Part shown: positions 50,259 through 59,531 of the stretch, one piece after another
Layout of the letters: each line of letters begins with the position of its first letter
How positions within the stretch are numbered: the stretch's first letter is position 1
Assembly: GCA_004026145.2 (NCBI GenBank)
Contig: CP034992.1
Location: forward strand, 11,199,209-11,263,208
Direction: 5' to 3'
From: Takifugu bimaculatus
Taxonomy: Eukaryota > Chordata > Actinopteri > Tetraodontiformes > Tetraodontidae
Length of the DNA stretch: 64,000 nt
The notes under the pieces: generated by a model
Told to the model about the DNA's origin: nothing
The model's database searches: none
What the model saw: the letters and a program-made list of their open reading frames with translations, nothing else
Program-made: the position numbers and the translations under genes

Positions 50259-50935
50259 CCCCTATTTTGGAAACCCCCAAAGAAAAGTCAGAGCCAGTGA
50301 TTCTGTGGTCGGTACTACAATCAAATTGCATTATACACAAAAATAAATTATTATTTTTATTATTATTATTAAGAATAAAAGCCATTTTTTCTGGGTATTA
50401 GAATAGAGGCTTTTTGAAGTCTTTTGGGGGATTTTTCAGAGAACGTAGTCGTCATGGTTTTCAAACCACAGATCAAATCTCGCCTATCCGCATGTCTTGG
50501 TGTGTGATCCATGGCGCCTGAGTAGTTCTCTTTTAATGTTGGGCTAGATTCTAACGCGTACACCTATGAGCACAGAATTATTACTTAGTTCCTGACTGTT
50601 GCAATGATGTCAGTGCATTTCATAAAAGCCTTAAAAGATCAAAGTTTAAAATCCCTTGATATCAAAGCCAACAACATGAAAGCCAGTTCAAAGACTAAAG
50701 AATGAATGTTCAAACCATCACGTCAGTTCATTTATAAATTGAGAGGCAGACAACATGGATTTGCCAGGTGAGCAATTGAGCGACGGTCTTAATTAATGTT
50801 ACGCTCATAGAAATTACAATTATTTTCAAATCAACTATATTCAGACAATGAAAGGAAATAATGAAGACATTTACAATGCATATTCAACACATATTTGTTC
50901 TGCAGAGAAGCATAACACTGTCTGCTCAGACAATG
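50259..50935 (+). repeat. Downstream copy of the direct duplication
   Basis: Direct partner of 48581-49264. It contains the functional-looking promoter, exon 1 and start of exon 2 of the IWS1-like gene. Small differences include a TTATTATT insertion near 50350 and the loss of about 24 bases near 50690. Confidence 0.9.
50718..50740 (+). promoter_or_regulatory. CRE-like site plus TATA-like box, IWS1-like promoter
   Basis: TCACGTCA (50718-50725, reverse TGACGTGA) resembles a cAMP response element. TTTATAAATT (50731-50740) resembles a TATA box and lies 15-25 bases before the ATG at 50755. TATA so close to the ATG would give a very short 5' UTR. The same arrangement is preserved in the upstream duplicate. 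Confidence 0.45.
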
Positions 50936-51596
50936 AAGATGAGATTCAACCAGGTGAATTCATCAGGATAAATACAAGTATGTATAGAAACCATCCCAAA
51001 CTATTCAAGATATGATTAAATCTTGCCCTCCTTTTATGTCATGCTTATAGTGAACAGAAACCGGATCGATTTTCCGGACAATGAGGATGAGGTGATTCAC
51101 CCAGGTAAGTTCCTCATCAGGATAAATTACAAATGAGTATGAGCCAAGACTATTCAAGATATGATTAAATCTTGACCTGTTTTATGTCTTCTTCTGGCCA
51201 CAGTGAAGAGAAAGAGGATCTGTTTTCCTGAGAGTGAGGAGGAGGAGGAGGAGGAGGAGGTTCCAATAAGTAAGCTTATAACAATCAGGAAACATCCAAT
51301 ATTTATGTTGCATTAAAAAAAGACATGCAAAGAAAAGCACCAATGAACAAGAGGCTTTCTTTATTTATATCAGTTTGAAGTTACGCTTAGTTACATTTAG
51401 AATTGGACCAAGTTTAACCTCTGGGAAAATATCAACACAAACAATTCTGATCCCACAAACCCCATTTTGCTTGTTTTTAGAGAAGAGAAGAGACCAGAGG
51501 TCAAGGAACAAGGGGCAGTAAGTATTAAAAAGCTGCAAACAGAGCATAAACTAAGCTGGCCTGCTGCTAGCAGTAATACTGGAGTTCCACCCTACT

Positions 51597-51634
<38 letters not shown>

Positions 51635-53004
51635 CTCCCGCCCTCCCCAGAGATAAAGTTGTACTTAACATGATCAGCAGGATGAAGGTGGCCCTTGAGG
51701 TTTGTCCCATTTCATTCTCTCCCAGCATTTTCCCCTTCACAACCCCAACCTGCACCTTTGCCCTCTTTAACCCCCATGTTTGCTTGACAGGAGGACCGGA
51801 TACTGAACAGCCAGAGAAAGCCAGCAGTGAGAAAACTGTGCCTGCTTCCGCAAGTCTTGGAACTCATCAAGAAGTAAGATGTTGCTTTCAGCCTGTAGCT
51901 CCTGATATTAGAGCTGTAGCACTGAGAAGACAAATGAATTGTGGACTGGTTCTCCCCCAGATCAGACTTTGTTGAGACCTTCATCAAGTATGGCCTGTTA
52001 ACAGAGATCAAAAAGTGGATCAGCCCTCTCCATGACGGGTGCCTCCCAGCACTGCCGATCCGGGTGAGGCTGCTGAATCTTCTGGCAGAGGTGAGTGTCG
52101 GTCAGGAGAGGCCGGGCCCTCGTCACATCAGCCTGAATTCTCTCTGTGTCTTTCTTCCTCGCAGCTGCCCATCTCGGACCCTTATCTTCTGATGCACAGC
52201 GGCATCAGAGACACTGTCGGCATCTTGCTGAGTCACCCCGATGAGACCCAAGCCAACAAAACTGTCATTAGGCAACTCATCAGTGAGAAACACACTCCAC
52301 CAGGAGACAAAAAAATGTGGTGGACCACGCAGAAGTGTGAGCTGACAGCCTTTTCTCTTCTTTGTCCAGATAAGTGGGTGACTGAAATGTTCGGCCAGTC
52401 ACTGGAAGATAGGGAGCTGCGGAGAGAGAAAAGTAGGAGGAGAGATGTGCAGCCTCAAAGTCAACCGGACAGGTTACTAGACCAGTTCACTGACTGTCCA
52501 CTCAAAAATTGACGGCATCTTTAACAAATTGATTCTTTTCTTTGTCTGCAGTTCAGTGGAAGAAACCCCTCCCCCAAACCCAGTGAATTCATGGAGAGAG
52601 GACCCAGGGCAAGTGGCCTTCAGAGGTTGCACAGGTAAAAGCAGTAGTCACATTATTAACAATTTTCCCCCACAGAACTCTGGAGTCAGGTGACAATCGT
52701 GACACAGAGGTGTCTGGTCACTACAGCAGAGCCCGGCTTCCGTCGCTGTCCCAAAAGGTGTACACTGTGCGGCCTCCGTGGAACCTCAAGAGCACTTCCA
52801 GCTGGGTGAGTGAACTTTCAGACGAGTGGGAAAATCCCAATTCCAGTCCCAACAGTGTGATCACACGCCTGTTGCCATGATGGCGTTCTGATTTTGTACT
52901 TGATCCCACAGTGTCCAGTGATGCAGCAGCAGGCGATGCTTGCTAAACACAAGAAAAGGATGTTCCAGAAATCATCCAGTGAGAAGAAAAGAGGCAAGAA
53001 GTGA
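50755..53004 (+). CDS. IWS1-like protein with TFIIS N-terminal (TND/LW) domain
   Basis: Thirteen exons: 50755-50767, 50906-50953, 51051-51104, 51204-51269, 51481-51517, 51600-51699, 51791-51873, 51961-52090, 52165-52282, 52370-52472, 52552-52608, 52676-52805 and 52912-53004. They total 1032 nt, giving 343 aa (human IWS1 about 819). Residues about 115-220 form the IWS1/TFIIS N-terminal domain (DFVETFIKYGLL, IKKWISPLHD, MHSGIRDTVGILL). Residues 280-310 (SRARLPSLSQ, YTVRPPWN) match the conserved IWS1 segment after the domain. IWS1 binds SPT6 and RNA polymerase II elongation factors in the nucleus. The N-terminus differs: three related acidic exons, poly-Glu (50-57), a basic patch and poly-Ser (74-83). 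The ATG has a strong context (ACAACATGG). Exon 6 starts inside a CAG repeat and exon 11 seems to use a GC donor; a GT there would leave a 41-nt intron and lose frame. It is a diverged short paralogue; its function is unknown. Confidence 0.85.
51597..51632 (+). repeat. (CAG)12 at a splice acceptor
   Basis: Twelve CAG units. The first provides the exon 6 acceptor of the IWS1-like gene after a short pyrimidine stretch, and the rest read as poly-Ser in phase. Every unit is a potential AG acceptor. Confidence 0.85.
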
Positions 53005-53107
53005 AGGAAACTGCCTCTATTTCTATGACTCCAACCTTCAATTGGCTTTATTAATTCAGTGTTAATGTAACAGAGAAAAACACTTGTACGTTTCTGCCTT
53101 AAAAAGA

Positions 53108-53113
53108 AATAAA
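53108..53113 (+). terminator. Poly(A) signal, IWS1-like gene
   Basis: AATAAA 104 bases after the stop codon, giving a short 3' UTR. Confidence 0.7.
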
Positions 53114-53341
53114 AACATGAAAAAACTCACAAAATAACTGTATCATTTGGCAAGTCATGTCACATGACGTAGGGGCACATTTAAAGTCAGCGAACAAGCG
53201 ATCAGTCAGAGGAGGACTGGTGACTTTATTTACAACTTTATCCATCATGAAATGGACAACTAAGACCACACCGCTCTGCAAAAGAAGAAAGGCTGAGGAG
53301 GAGTCAAATATAGTCAAAATATAAAGATAACATTAGGGCCT

Positions 53342-53995
53342 GTAGGGCCTGGAGTGGATGTATGTGTGGTGTATGTAGGGCCTGTAGTGGATGTATGTGT
53401 GGTGTATGTAGGGCCTGTAGTGGATGTATGTGTGGTGTATGTAGGGCCTGTAGTGGATGTATGTGTGGTGTATGTAGGGCCTGGAGTGCATGTATGTGTG
53501 GTGTATGTAGGGCCTGGAGTGGATGTATGTGTGGTGTATGTAGGGCCTGTAGTGGATGTATGTGTGGTGTATGTAGGGCCTGGAGTGGATGTATGGGTGG
53601 TGTATGTAGGGCCTGTAGTGGATGTATGGGTGGTGTATGTAGGGCCTGTAGTGGATGTATGTGTGGTGTATGTAGGGCCTGTAGTGTATGTATGTGTGGT
53701 GTATGTAGGGCCTGGAGTGGATGTATGTGTGGTGTATGTAGGGCCTGTAGTGGATGTATGTGTGGTGTATGTAGGGCCTGGAGTGGATGTATGTGTGGTG
53801 TATGTAGGGCCTGTAGTGGATGTATGTGTGGTGTATGTAGGGCCTGTAGTGGATGTATGTGTGGTGTATGTAGGGCCTGTACTGGATGTATGTGTGGTGT
53901 ATGTAGGGCCTGTAGTGGATGTATGTGTGGTGTATGTAGGGCCTGTACTGGATGTATGTGTGGTGTATGTAGGGCCTGTAGTGGATGTACGTCCT
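53342..53995. repeat. 33-bp minisatellite, about 20 units
   Basis: Units read GTAGTGGATGTATGTGTGG then TGTATGTAGGGCCT, recurring every 33 bases with single-base variants (GGAGTGG, GTACTGG, GTAGTGT). Because 33 is a multiple of three, several frames stay open on both strands, as 11-residue repeats (for example TTGPTYTTHTS on the minus strand). Confidence 0.95.
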
Positions 53996-54391
53996 ACAGC
54001 TTTATTGTTTGTACAGAAATAAGGACAGGAGAAACATATGTATAGTGTGGATGCACTGTATGTTTGAATACATGTCAGAGTGAGCCTCCGGCATCTTGGA
54101 GTGGGCACCACCTCCACCACATCAAAGACACCACCTGACCCCTGGGAACCAGGCAGGTGAGGTCTGTAATCGAATGCTTCAGCTGCAGTAATATTACTGA
54201 TCTCAATATGACTAAATTGAGACACATTTTGGTTTAATCCTATCAGTAATTAACACATTTTTCTGTCACAATGTTACATGAATATGTAAAAAAAACATCC
54301 TGCCTTTTACTTCTGGAATCTTTTAGTCAATTTACCAACATTATTTGCTATCAAATGTTTCCTAAATTCTTGTATCAGACCATCACCAGTT

Positions 54392-54690
54392 GTGCCGTCT
54401 GTGGGAACATACTCTGAGCACTTAAACTTCTTAAACTTCTTCACCCCTGTATATTTTTCTGAGGCGTCTTCACTAATTCAGAAATACAGGTCCATCAGGC
54501 TTTTAGATCCCAGCCCAACACACCTGTTGAAGGATGTTTTACCAATTATAGGCAGTTCTATTCTGGACCAGATCAATTGTTCTTTATTGACAGCTTATGT
54601 ACCTCGGTCCTACAACGTGGCAGTGATTAAACCATTGCTTAAAAAACCATCACTGGATCCCGACGTGTTAGCAAATTATAGGCCGTATCC
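54392..54690 (+). mobile_element. Non-LTR retrotransposon fragment (L2/CR1-like)
   Basis: The frame reads LDPSPTHLLKDVLP, LLTAYVPRSYNVAVIKPLL and KKPSLDPDVLANYRP. This is the start of the reverse-transcriptase region of fish L2/CR1-type LINEs. It breaks into a TCCTC repeat just after NYRP, before the catalytic motifs, so it is a dead fragment. Confidence 0.85.
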
Positions 54691-54694
54691 AACC

Positions 54695-54958
54695 TTCCTC
54701 TCCTCTCCTCTCCTCTCCTCCTCTCCTCTCCTCTCAAGTAGAAGAGCGACTCTCCTCTCCTCTTACTCTCTCCTTCTAACTCCTCTCCTCACTTCCTAAC
54801 AACCCTCTCCCTCCCTGCGACTCTCCTCTCTTCCGTCTCCTCGCCTCTCTCTCCGTCTCCTCAATCGCCTCCTCACTCATCCTCCTCTCATCTCCTTTCT
54901 TCTATCTCCTCCTCTCCCTCCCCTCCCTCCCATCCTCCCTCTCCTCTCCTCTCCTCTT
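54695..54958. repeat. (TCCTC)n-rich low-complexity tract
   Basis: Degenerate TCCTC/CTCTC units, almost pure pyrimidine on the plus strand, joined to the LINE fragment. Confidence 0.9.
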
Positions 54959-54959
54959 T

Positions 54960-56400
54960 TTTACTTTAAATATTTTTCTTATTACACAGTTGAGCAAATT
55001 TGTCTAGGTTGCCAAGAAGGCTAAGGTCGGCCCTGGAGTCAGGAATTCAGACTTTAAACACCTCATCCTCTCTGGTGTTGGTTGGTTGGTTTCCCATTTA
55101 ATCTGTATTTTATCGAGCTTTCTCATCTATTTGGCTGCTGTAGTGGCATCCTTGGACCCTACAGGAGAGGATCACAATGGGGGAGGAGGATGGTTTACGG
55201 TTAAACCCTCTCCTTTACTGGCCTGATACACAAAACCTCCGCCTCTTCAATATTGCAGAAGCAAAGATGAGCTTCCGGCCAGCACATTGGTGGCAATAGG
55301 GTCCACGCATCATGACCATCCTCCATCAAAATGCGATACATTTAAATACATTTCTCAGAATGTATTTGAAGATGAGAGAGAGCATAAACCAGGAACCAGA
55401 CAGAAATCAGTAATAAAGTCACGACCCGGTTACGGAAGCCCTAACAGCATTACAGCCTTTAAAAATCAAATTTAAAACATGTAATCATGTTTGTCATATG
55501 CATCTGCATCTCTTAATACATTTATTCATTAGGCGTGATTTATATGACGGGACATGGCGACTGTCAAAATTACGTCGGACACAAAAGTCGTACAATTGAC
55601 ATGTTGAAGAATGAATGAAATGATAAGAATTTATTCATAACTACCAATATTACATGTCCAGACGCTCAAATGCACTTATAAATATGCCCAAATAGCAATC
55701 AATGCCATTGATATTGTAATTGTAATTGAAAATTTGTGTTATTTTGTATGGGTGCGTAAAAACAAGCGTTAAAAGGAATGAGAAACACGCACACCTCCTG
55801 CGGACTCATCAAAAACAGGTGTTGTCGTGAAATCCGGTTTTATTAACCCAGAATGTGCGCTTGCTTTGAGGTTGACATCCCAAATATGCACAATCAATAC
55901 AATGATAAATACTTTTTTTAAATTCTATCAGAAAAATCTTGCAAAACATGTTTTACATTTTTATTAACAGTACAGGTTAAACATTGTTCTTAAGTGCTTC
56001 AGCTTACTTTTGTATTGTCTGAGGTCTCCAGAATCCAATCAATGATGGAGGGGAAGCTACTGGTATTTAGCGCCCTCTCTTGGTCACCATCTTCCATCTT
56101 CCTCTAAAATGCCGGTGGCGGCTGCCTGTGACGATGCAGAGGCGGGATTTGAACGTTTATTGGGTCGCACCTCTGACAACATCAAAAAAGTCTTCCCTGA
56201 GTTCCCAGTTCATCTGCTAACAAAACGTTCAACAATGAGGACATCCTGGCACGATACTTTGTAGAAAACTCCAGATTTAAATTTCCAGTTTTGCAATTAA
56301 ATAGGGGGTGCACAGTAAAAAATAAATAAAAAAGTGGTAGTCCCACCAAAATATCAACCAAAGAAGTCAAAGGTCCACAACAACAGGACACACCTCACAG
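54960..56400. other. Mostly unassigned stretch downstream of gpr62
   Basis: AT-rich sequence with no multi-exon gene. The only item of note is a 51-codon ATG frame at 56109-56264, listed separately. Confidence 0.5.
56109..56264 (+). CDS. Small unassigned open frame, 51 codons
   Basis: ATG at 56109 (context AAAATGC) opens 51 codons beginning MPVAAACDDAEAGFERLLG and stopping at TAG. The GC-rich first half and codon choice look more coding-like than the surrounding AT-rich DNA. I do not recognise the product. It could be a first exon, a fragment of a lost gene or retrocopy, or chance. Confidence 0.2.
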   Translation: MPVAAACDDAEAGFERLLGRTSDNIKKVFPEFPVHLLTKRSTMRTSWHDTL

Positions 56401-56434
56401 ACAGGCCTGATTTACGATTGTCCTCTGGACAAGA

Positions 56435-56440
56435 TTTATT
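56435..56440 (-). terminator. gpr62: Poly(A) signal candidate, gpr62
   Basis: TTTATT on the plus strand (AATAAA on the minus strand), about 500 bases after the gpr62 stop. Confidence 0.4.
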
Positions 56441-56493
56441 TTGTCTACTTATTAATTAATCGCCAAATGTATGAAGCCCCATTAAGTATGAGA

Positions 56494-56495
<2 letters not shown>

Positions 56496-56537
<42 letters not shown>
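56496..56537. repeat. (TG)n microsatellite
   Basis: About 21 TG units in the gpr62 3' flank. Confidence 0.95.
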
Positions 56538-56538
<1 letters not shown>

Positions 56539-56943
56539 ATCTCTCTGTAAGGTTCTTGTTGCTATGCAGGTCACAGTCTCACTCAGTCCCTATAACAACA
56601 TGCTCAAAAGGCATCTGGCCTCTATCAACATATCTGTCACCCAGGTGTCTCAGGAAGGAGACAAATATTTAACCTTTGGACAATAATTGAAAATCTGCTG
56701 GATGGATTTTGGAACAGAAACATTGACTTTTTAATTGCCGGGGTTTCATAAAAATATACAGTATATCACTGGGTACGAGTTTCCTCAAAGGAGATGCTTC
56801 ATGAGGCGGCCACCTTTAGGTGACAAACTCAGACTGTAGCAAAAAGAAATGTTGAATGATGTACCCAAGGAACATTTTCAGAAGTTTTTGTTAGACTGTA
56901 GCACCATCGGATGAAATGAGAAGATAGAACTGACATGTGTCCA

Positions 56944-58230
56944 TCACTGTGATGTGTGTTCCACAGGGACTAGTCCGGGCACCTTTACACTTTGGTCCGC
57001 TGTGTTTTGGGGGTGGGACCCAACACAGCCTGATGGGGCTTCTGTTGATTTGCTGCTTCTCTGGAAAAACTGGAGGAGGTTTTCCTGCAGGGAACCCTCG
57101 TGGCTGGATGCCCCGATCTCTGTGGCCTGCGTGGAGCAGCAGCGGTGAAACTTCACCAGCTGTTCTCTGATTTGCCTGTTCAAAAGCCCGTAGAAGAAGG
57201 GATTGACTGCAAAGGAGGAGTAGGCCAGCCAGGTCACCACCTCCTCCAGGTCCCCCGGGCTCTGCAGGGAGCCAGTCAGAGACATGTGCAGGTGGAAGAT
57301 GAAAAAGGGCAGCCAGCACAGCAAGAACTGACCCACGATGAAGACCAAAGTGAGGGCGGCCTTGCCGCCGCTGAAGGCCCTCTCTGGAGACAGCCGCTGG
57401 GGCAGACTGTGGGTGGCGCCAATCATGGTGGTCTGGCTGTTGATGGAGTCCGAGCGGTTCTTGGCGAGGTTGGCGTTGGCCCAGGCGGGCACGGTGGGGA
57501 CCAGCTGCAGGGCGGCAGAGCGAGCCACCTTGTAGACGGCGCAGTAGACGGCCAGTATGACCACCGCGGGGAGCAGGAAACAGACCACGGTGAAGAGCAC
57601 GGCGAACACGCCTCGCAGGCGGCTGTGGCTGGCGTGAAGCGAGCAGTGGGCTGCGGCGATGGAGCTCTGGTGCCCGTAAGCCGGCCACCCAAAAACGGAG
57701 ACCAGAGCCAAGAGGGCCGACTTCACCCAGATCAGGAGCATGACGCCGACGGCGAGGTTGATGGTCATCTTGACCTCGTAGCGCATTGGGTGGACAATGT
57801 AGAAGTAGCGCTCCACGTTGACGGCCGTGATGGTGAGGATGGTCAGAGAGATGAGGAAGACGTTGAGGAAGATGTAAACCTGACACTCCAGGACAGTGAA
57901 CGCCACCGTGCTGAAAAATGGCGAGCTGGATATGATGCCTAGCGGCATGAGCAGGATGGCGCACAGCAGGTCCGCGCCGCACAGGTGACACACAAACGCA
58001 AATCTCTTGAGGTGGGGGGCCCGCGCGATGGCCACCATCACGCCGGTGTTGGACAGCAAGGCAATGAGATTCAGGGTCACCATGCAGAACAACCCGAAAA
58101 GGTCTTTGATCTGGGACTGGGAGCTGGTGACCACGCCCACATCGGCGGGAACTGTGGGATTTGTAGTCCATGCGGTTGTGGTGAGGTTCGGCAGGCCCGC
58201 CAGCACCGGGGCGGGTCTGACGGCCATCAT
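56944..58230 (-). CDS. gpr62: Orphan G protein-coupled receptor 62 (GPR61/62 family)
   Basis: A single uninterrupted minus-strand frame of 428 aa from ATG 58230 (a second ATG follows at once, with better context). The frame extends 28 codons upstream but has no ATG there. Seven hydrophobic segments are clear. The DRY box is ERY (140-142, NVERYFYIVHP), TM6 has FLLCWLPFF, and TM7 has NPFFYGLL followed by LNRQIR. The third loop (RSDSINSQTTM) and tail (SHEGSLQENLLQFF) are typical of the GPR61/62 orphan amine-like receptors, which show high constitutive activity and have no settled ligand. An N-glycosylation sequon (NLT) lies at Asn15. The protein looks more like GPR61 than human GPR62 does, but human GPR62 is strongly diverged. 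Direct adjacency to parp3, as in human 3p21, favours gpr62. A GPR61-like paralogue is the alternative. Confidence 0.85.
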   Translation of the reverse strand: MMAVRPAPVLAGLPNLTTTAWTTNPTVPADVGVVTSSQSQIKDLFGLFCMVTLNLIALLSNTGVMVAIARAPHLKRFAFVCHLCGADLLCAILLMPLGIISSSPFFSTVAFTVLECQVYIFLNVFLISLTILTITAVNVERYFYIVHPMRYEVKMTINLAVGVMLLIWVKSALLALVSVFGWPAYGHQSSIAAAHCSLHASHSRLRGVFAVLFTVVCFLLPAVVILAVYCAVYKVARSAALQLVPTVPAWANANLAKNRSDSINSQTTMIGATHSLPQRLSPERAFSGGKAALTLVFIVGQFLLCWLPFFIFHLHMSLTGSLQSPGDLEEVVTWLAYSSFAVNPFFYGLLNRQIREQLVKFHRCCSTQATEIGASSHEGSLQENLLQFFQRSSKSTEAPSGCVGSHPQNTADQSVKVPGLVPVEHTSQ

Positions 58231-59530
58231 GTTACTTCTTAAGGACTCCCTCCATTTCCAAGGCCGTTGTGGATGGAAGTTCTGTGTTAAAGAGACCAAA
58301 CAGTGTTCTGACACGAACTAAAATAACTAATGGACATTATGTCTGAAGCTGCAGAAGCAGCAGCTGAAGCTGCCCAACAGCTTTCAAGCAGATATTTGCT
58401 AGGAGAAATTATTTTATCTGCACAACACAATATTTATTTTTTTTTTGAGGAAAATACACCAACACAGCACAAATTGTACATTTGATCTACTTCATCGATC
58501 TTCCACTCACCTGGTCCCGTCTCTGATGGCGTATGTCTGACTGCAGGTCACCCAAAGTGTCTTCAGTCCTCAGGAGATTCAAACTGAGTGTAAATGTGAC
58601 AGATGTGGACGCTCTCTCTCTCTCTCTCTCTCTGTGTCCACGTCACTCCTGTCCTGCGCTCTGTGTGGTACTGACTGTCACTCATTGTTTCTTTTTTTGT
58701 CCTCTTCTCTGTGTCCTATTCTCCACCAGATTCTTGCTCAGTTATAACACACAGTGTTGGTTTTCACACACGTTTATTTAGCATTAAGGGTGGGGAGTTT
58801 AGAGAGGGGTCTATTTATAGTAATTACACGATAACAGTGCTTTAAACCATGAAACCTATTTCATTCATAATCACATACAGAAACAGAAGTAAATTATAGT
58901 AATATCTGTTAGGATCACCAGACTGCTCAAAAGAAGGAGGCCAAACGTCGAGCAGCTACTTTACTTTATTATTTTCAGTGCAAAAATACAGCAGGTAATA
59001 AGAAAACTCACCACTGACATGTAGGCATCAGAACTTCAGTGTGTTTTTAAATCATGCAGTCATGATTTATGAGCTATATGTTTATCCTGCATTCTAACCA
59101 CTAGAGCTGCTTGAGTAGAAATGTTTCACTTCAGATTTGCATAAGTGAAGGTACCCTTGGCTTGATCACAGCCCGTATGCTTTAACATTCAAATAGATGC
59201 GCCTTTAAGCAAGTGCAAAAGAATTAAGTCCTCCTTCAGAGAAAATATATTATCATTTCTGCTGGTTTTTATAAATCCACCGCGCTAATGAATGCAGCGA
59301 GGTGTAAAAGGTGAAAGAAAGTGAAAACAAGGAGAACTCGGGAGCTAAACCCAAGATCTGGGAAAGTACAAACTCAGGAAAGTATTAAACTGTGCAAAAC
59401 AATAAGGCACCAAGCAGCGAGAATCCCCATTGCATTATGGGAAAAGAATCTGCAGACAATCATATTCAGAGACCGTCGTTTCACCTTCCACTGAGCGAGC
59501 GGGGCCCTGGCAACTCCTCCCCTGAGCTGA
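58231..59530. other. Region between gpr62 and parp3
   Basis: Contains the gpr62 5' flank, a short CT repeat (about 58613-58633) and the parp3 3' UTR. A minus-strand AATAAA (plus TTTATT, 58965-58970) about 560 bases after the parp3 stop is a candidate poly(A) signal. No further gene was recognised. Confidence 0.55.
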
Positions 59531-59531
59531 A

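Noticed and set aside
52635..52675. GT donor at 52635 for the IWS1-like intron
   Set aside because: Leaves a 41-nt intron and puts the following conserved exon out of frame.
53354..54045. Two long plus-strand frames of 222 and 227 codons
   Set aside because: Other frames of the same 33-bp minisatellite; the repeat peptides CVVYVGP and MCGVCRA are artefacts.
53314..54225. 303-residue minus-strand frame with mucin-like Thr/Pro repeats
   Set aside because: It exists because the minisatellite period is a multiple of three. The frame starts at GTG, not ATG, and has no signal peptide or recognised domain.
57100..57942. 280-codon plus frame inside gpr62
   Set aside because: Antisense shadow of the receptor gene.
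56891..58171. 426-codon second minus frame over gpr62
   Set aside because: Frame-shifted shadow of gpr62. The GPR61/62 motifs are in the frame ending at 56944.
58231..58314. 28-codon upstream extension of gpr62
   Set aside because: The extended frame contains no ATG upstream of 58230; the apparent start at 58314 is GTG.
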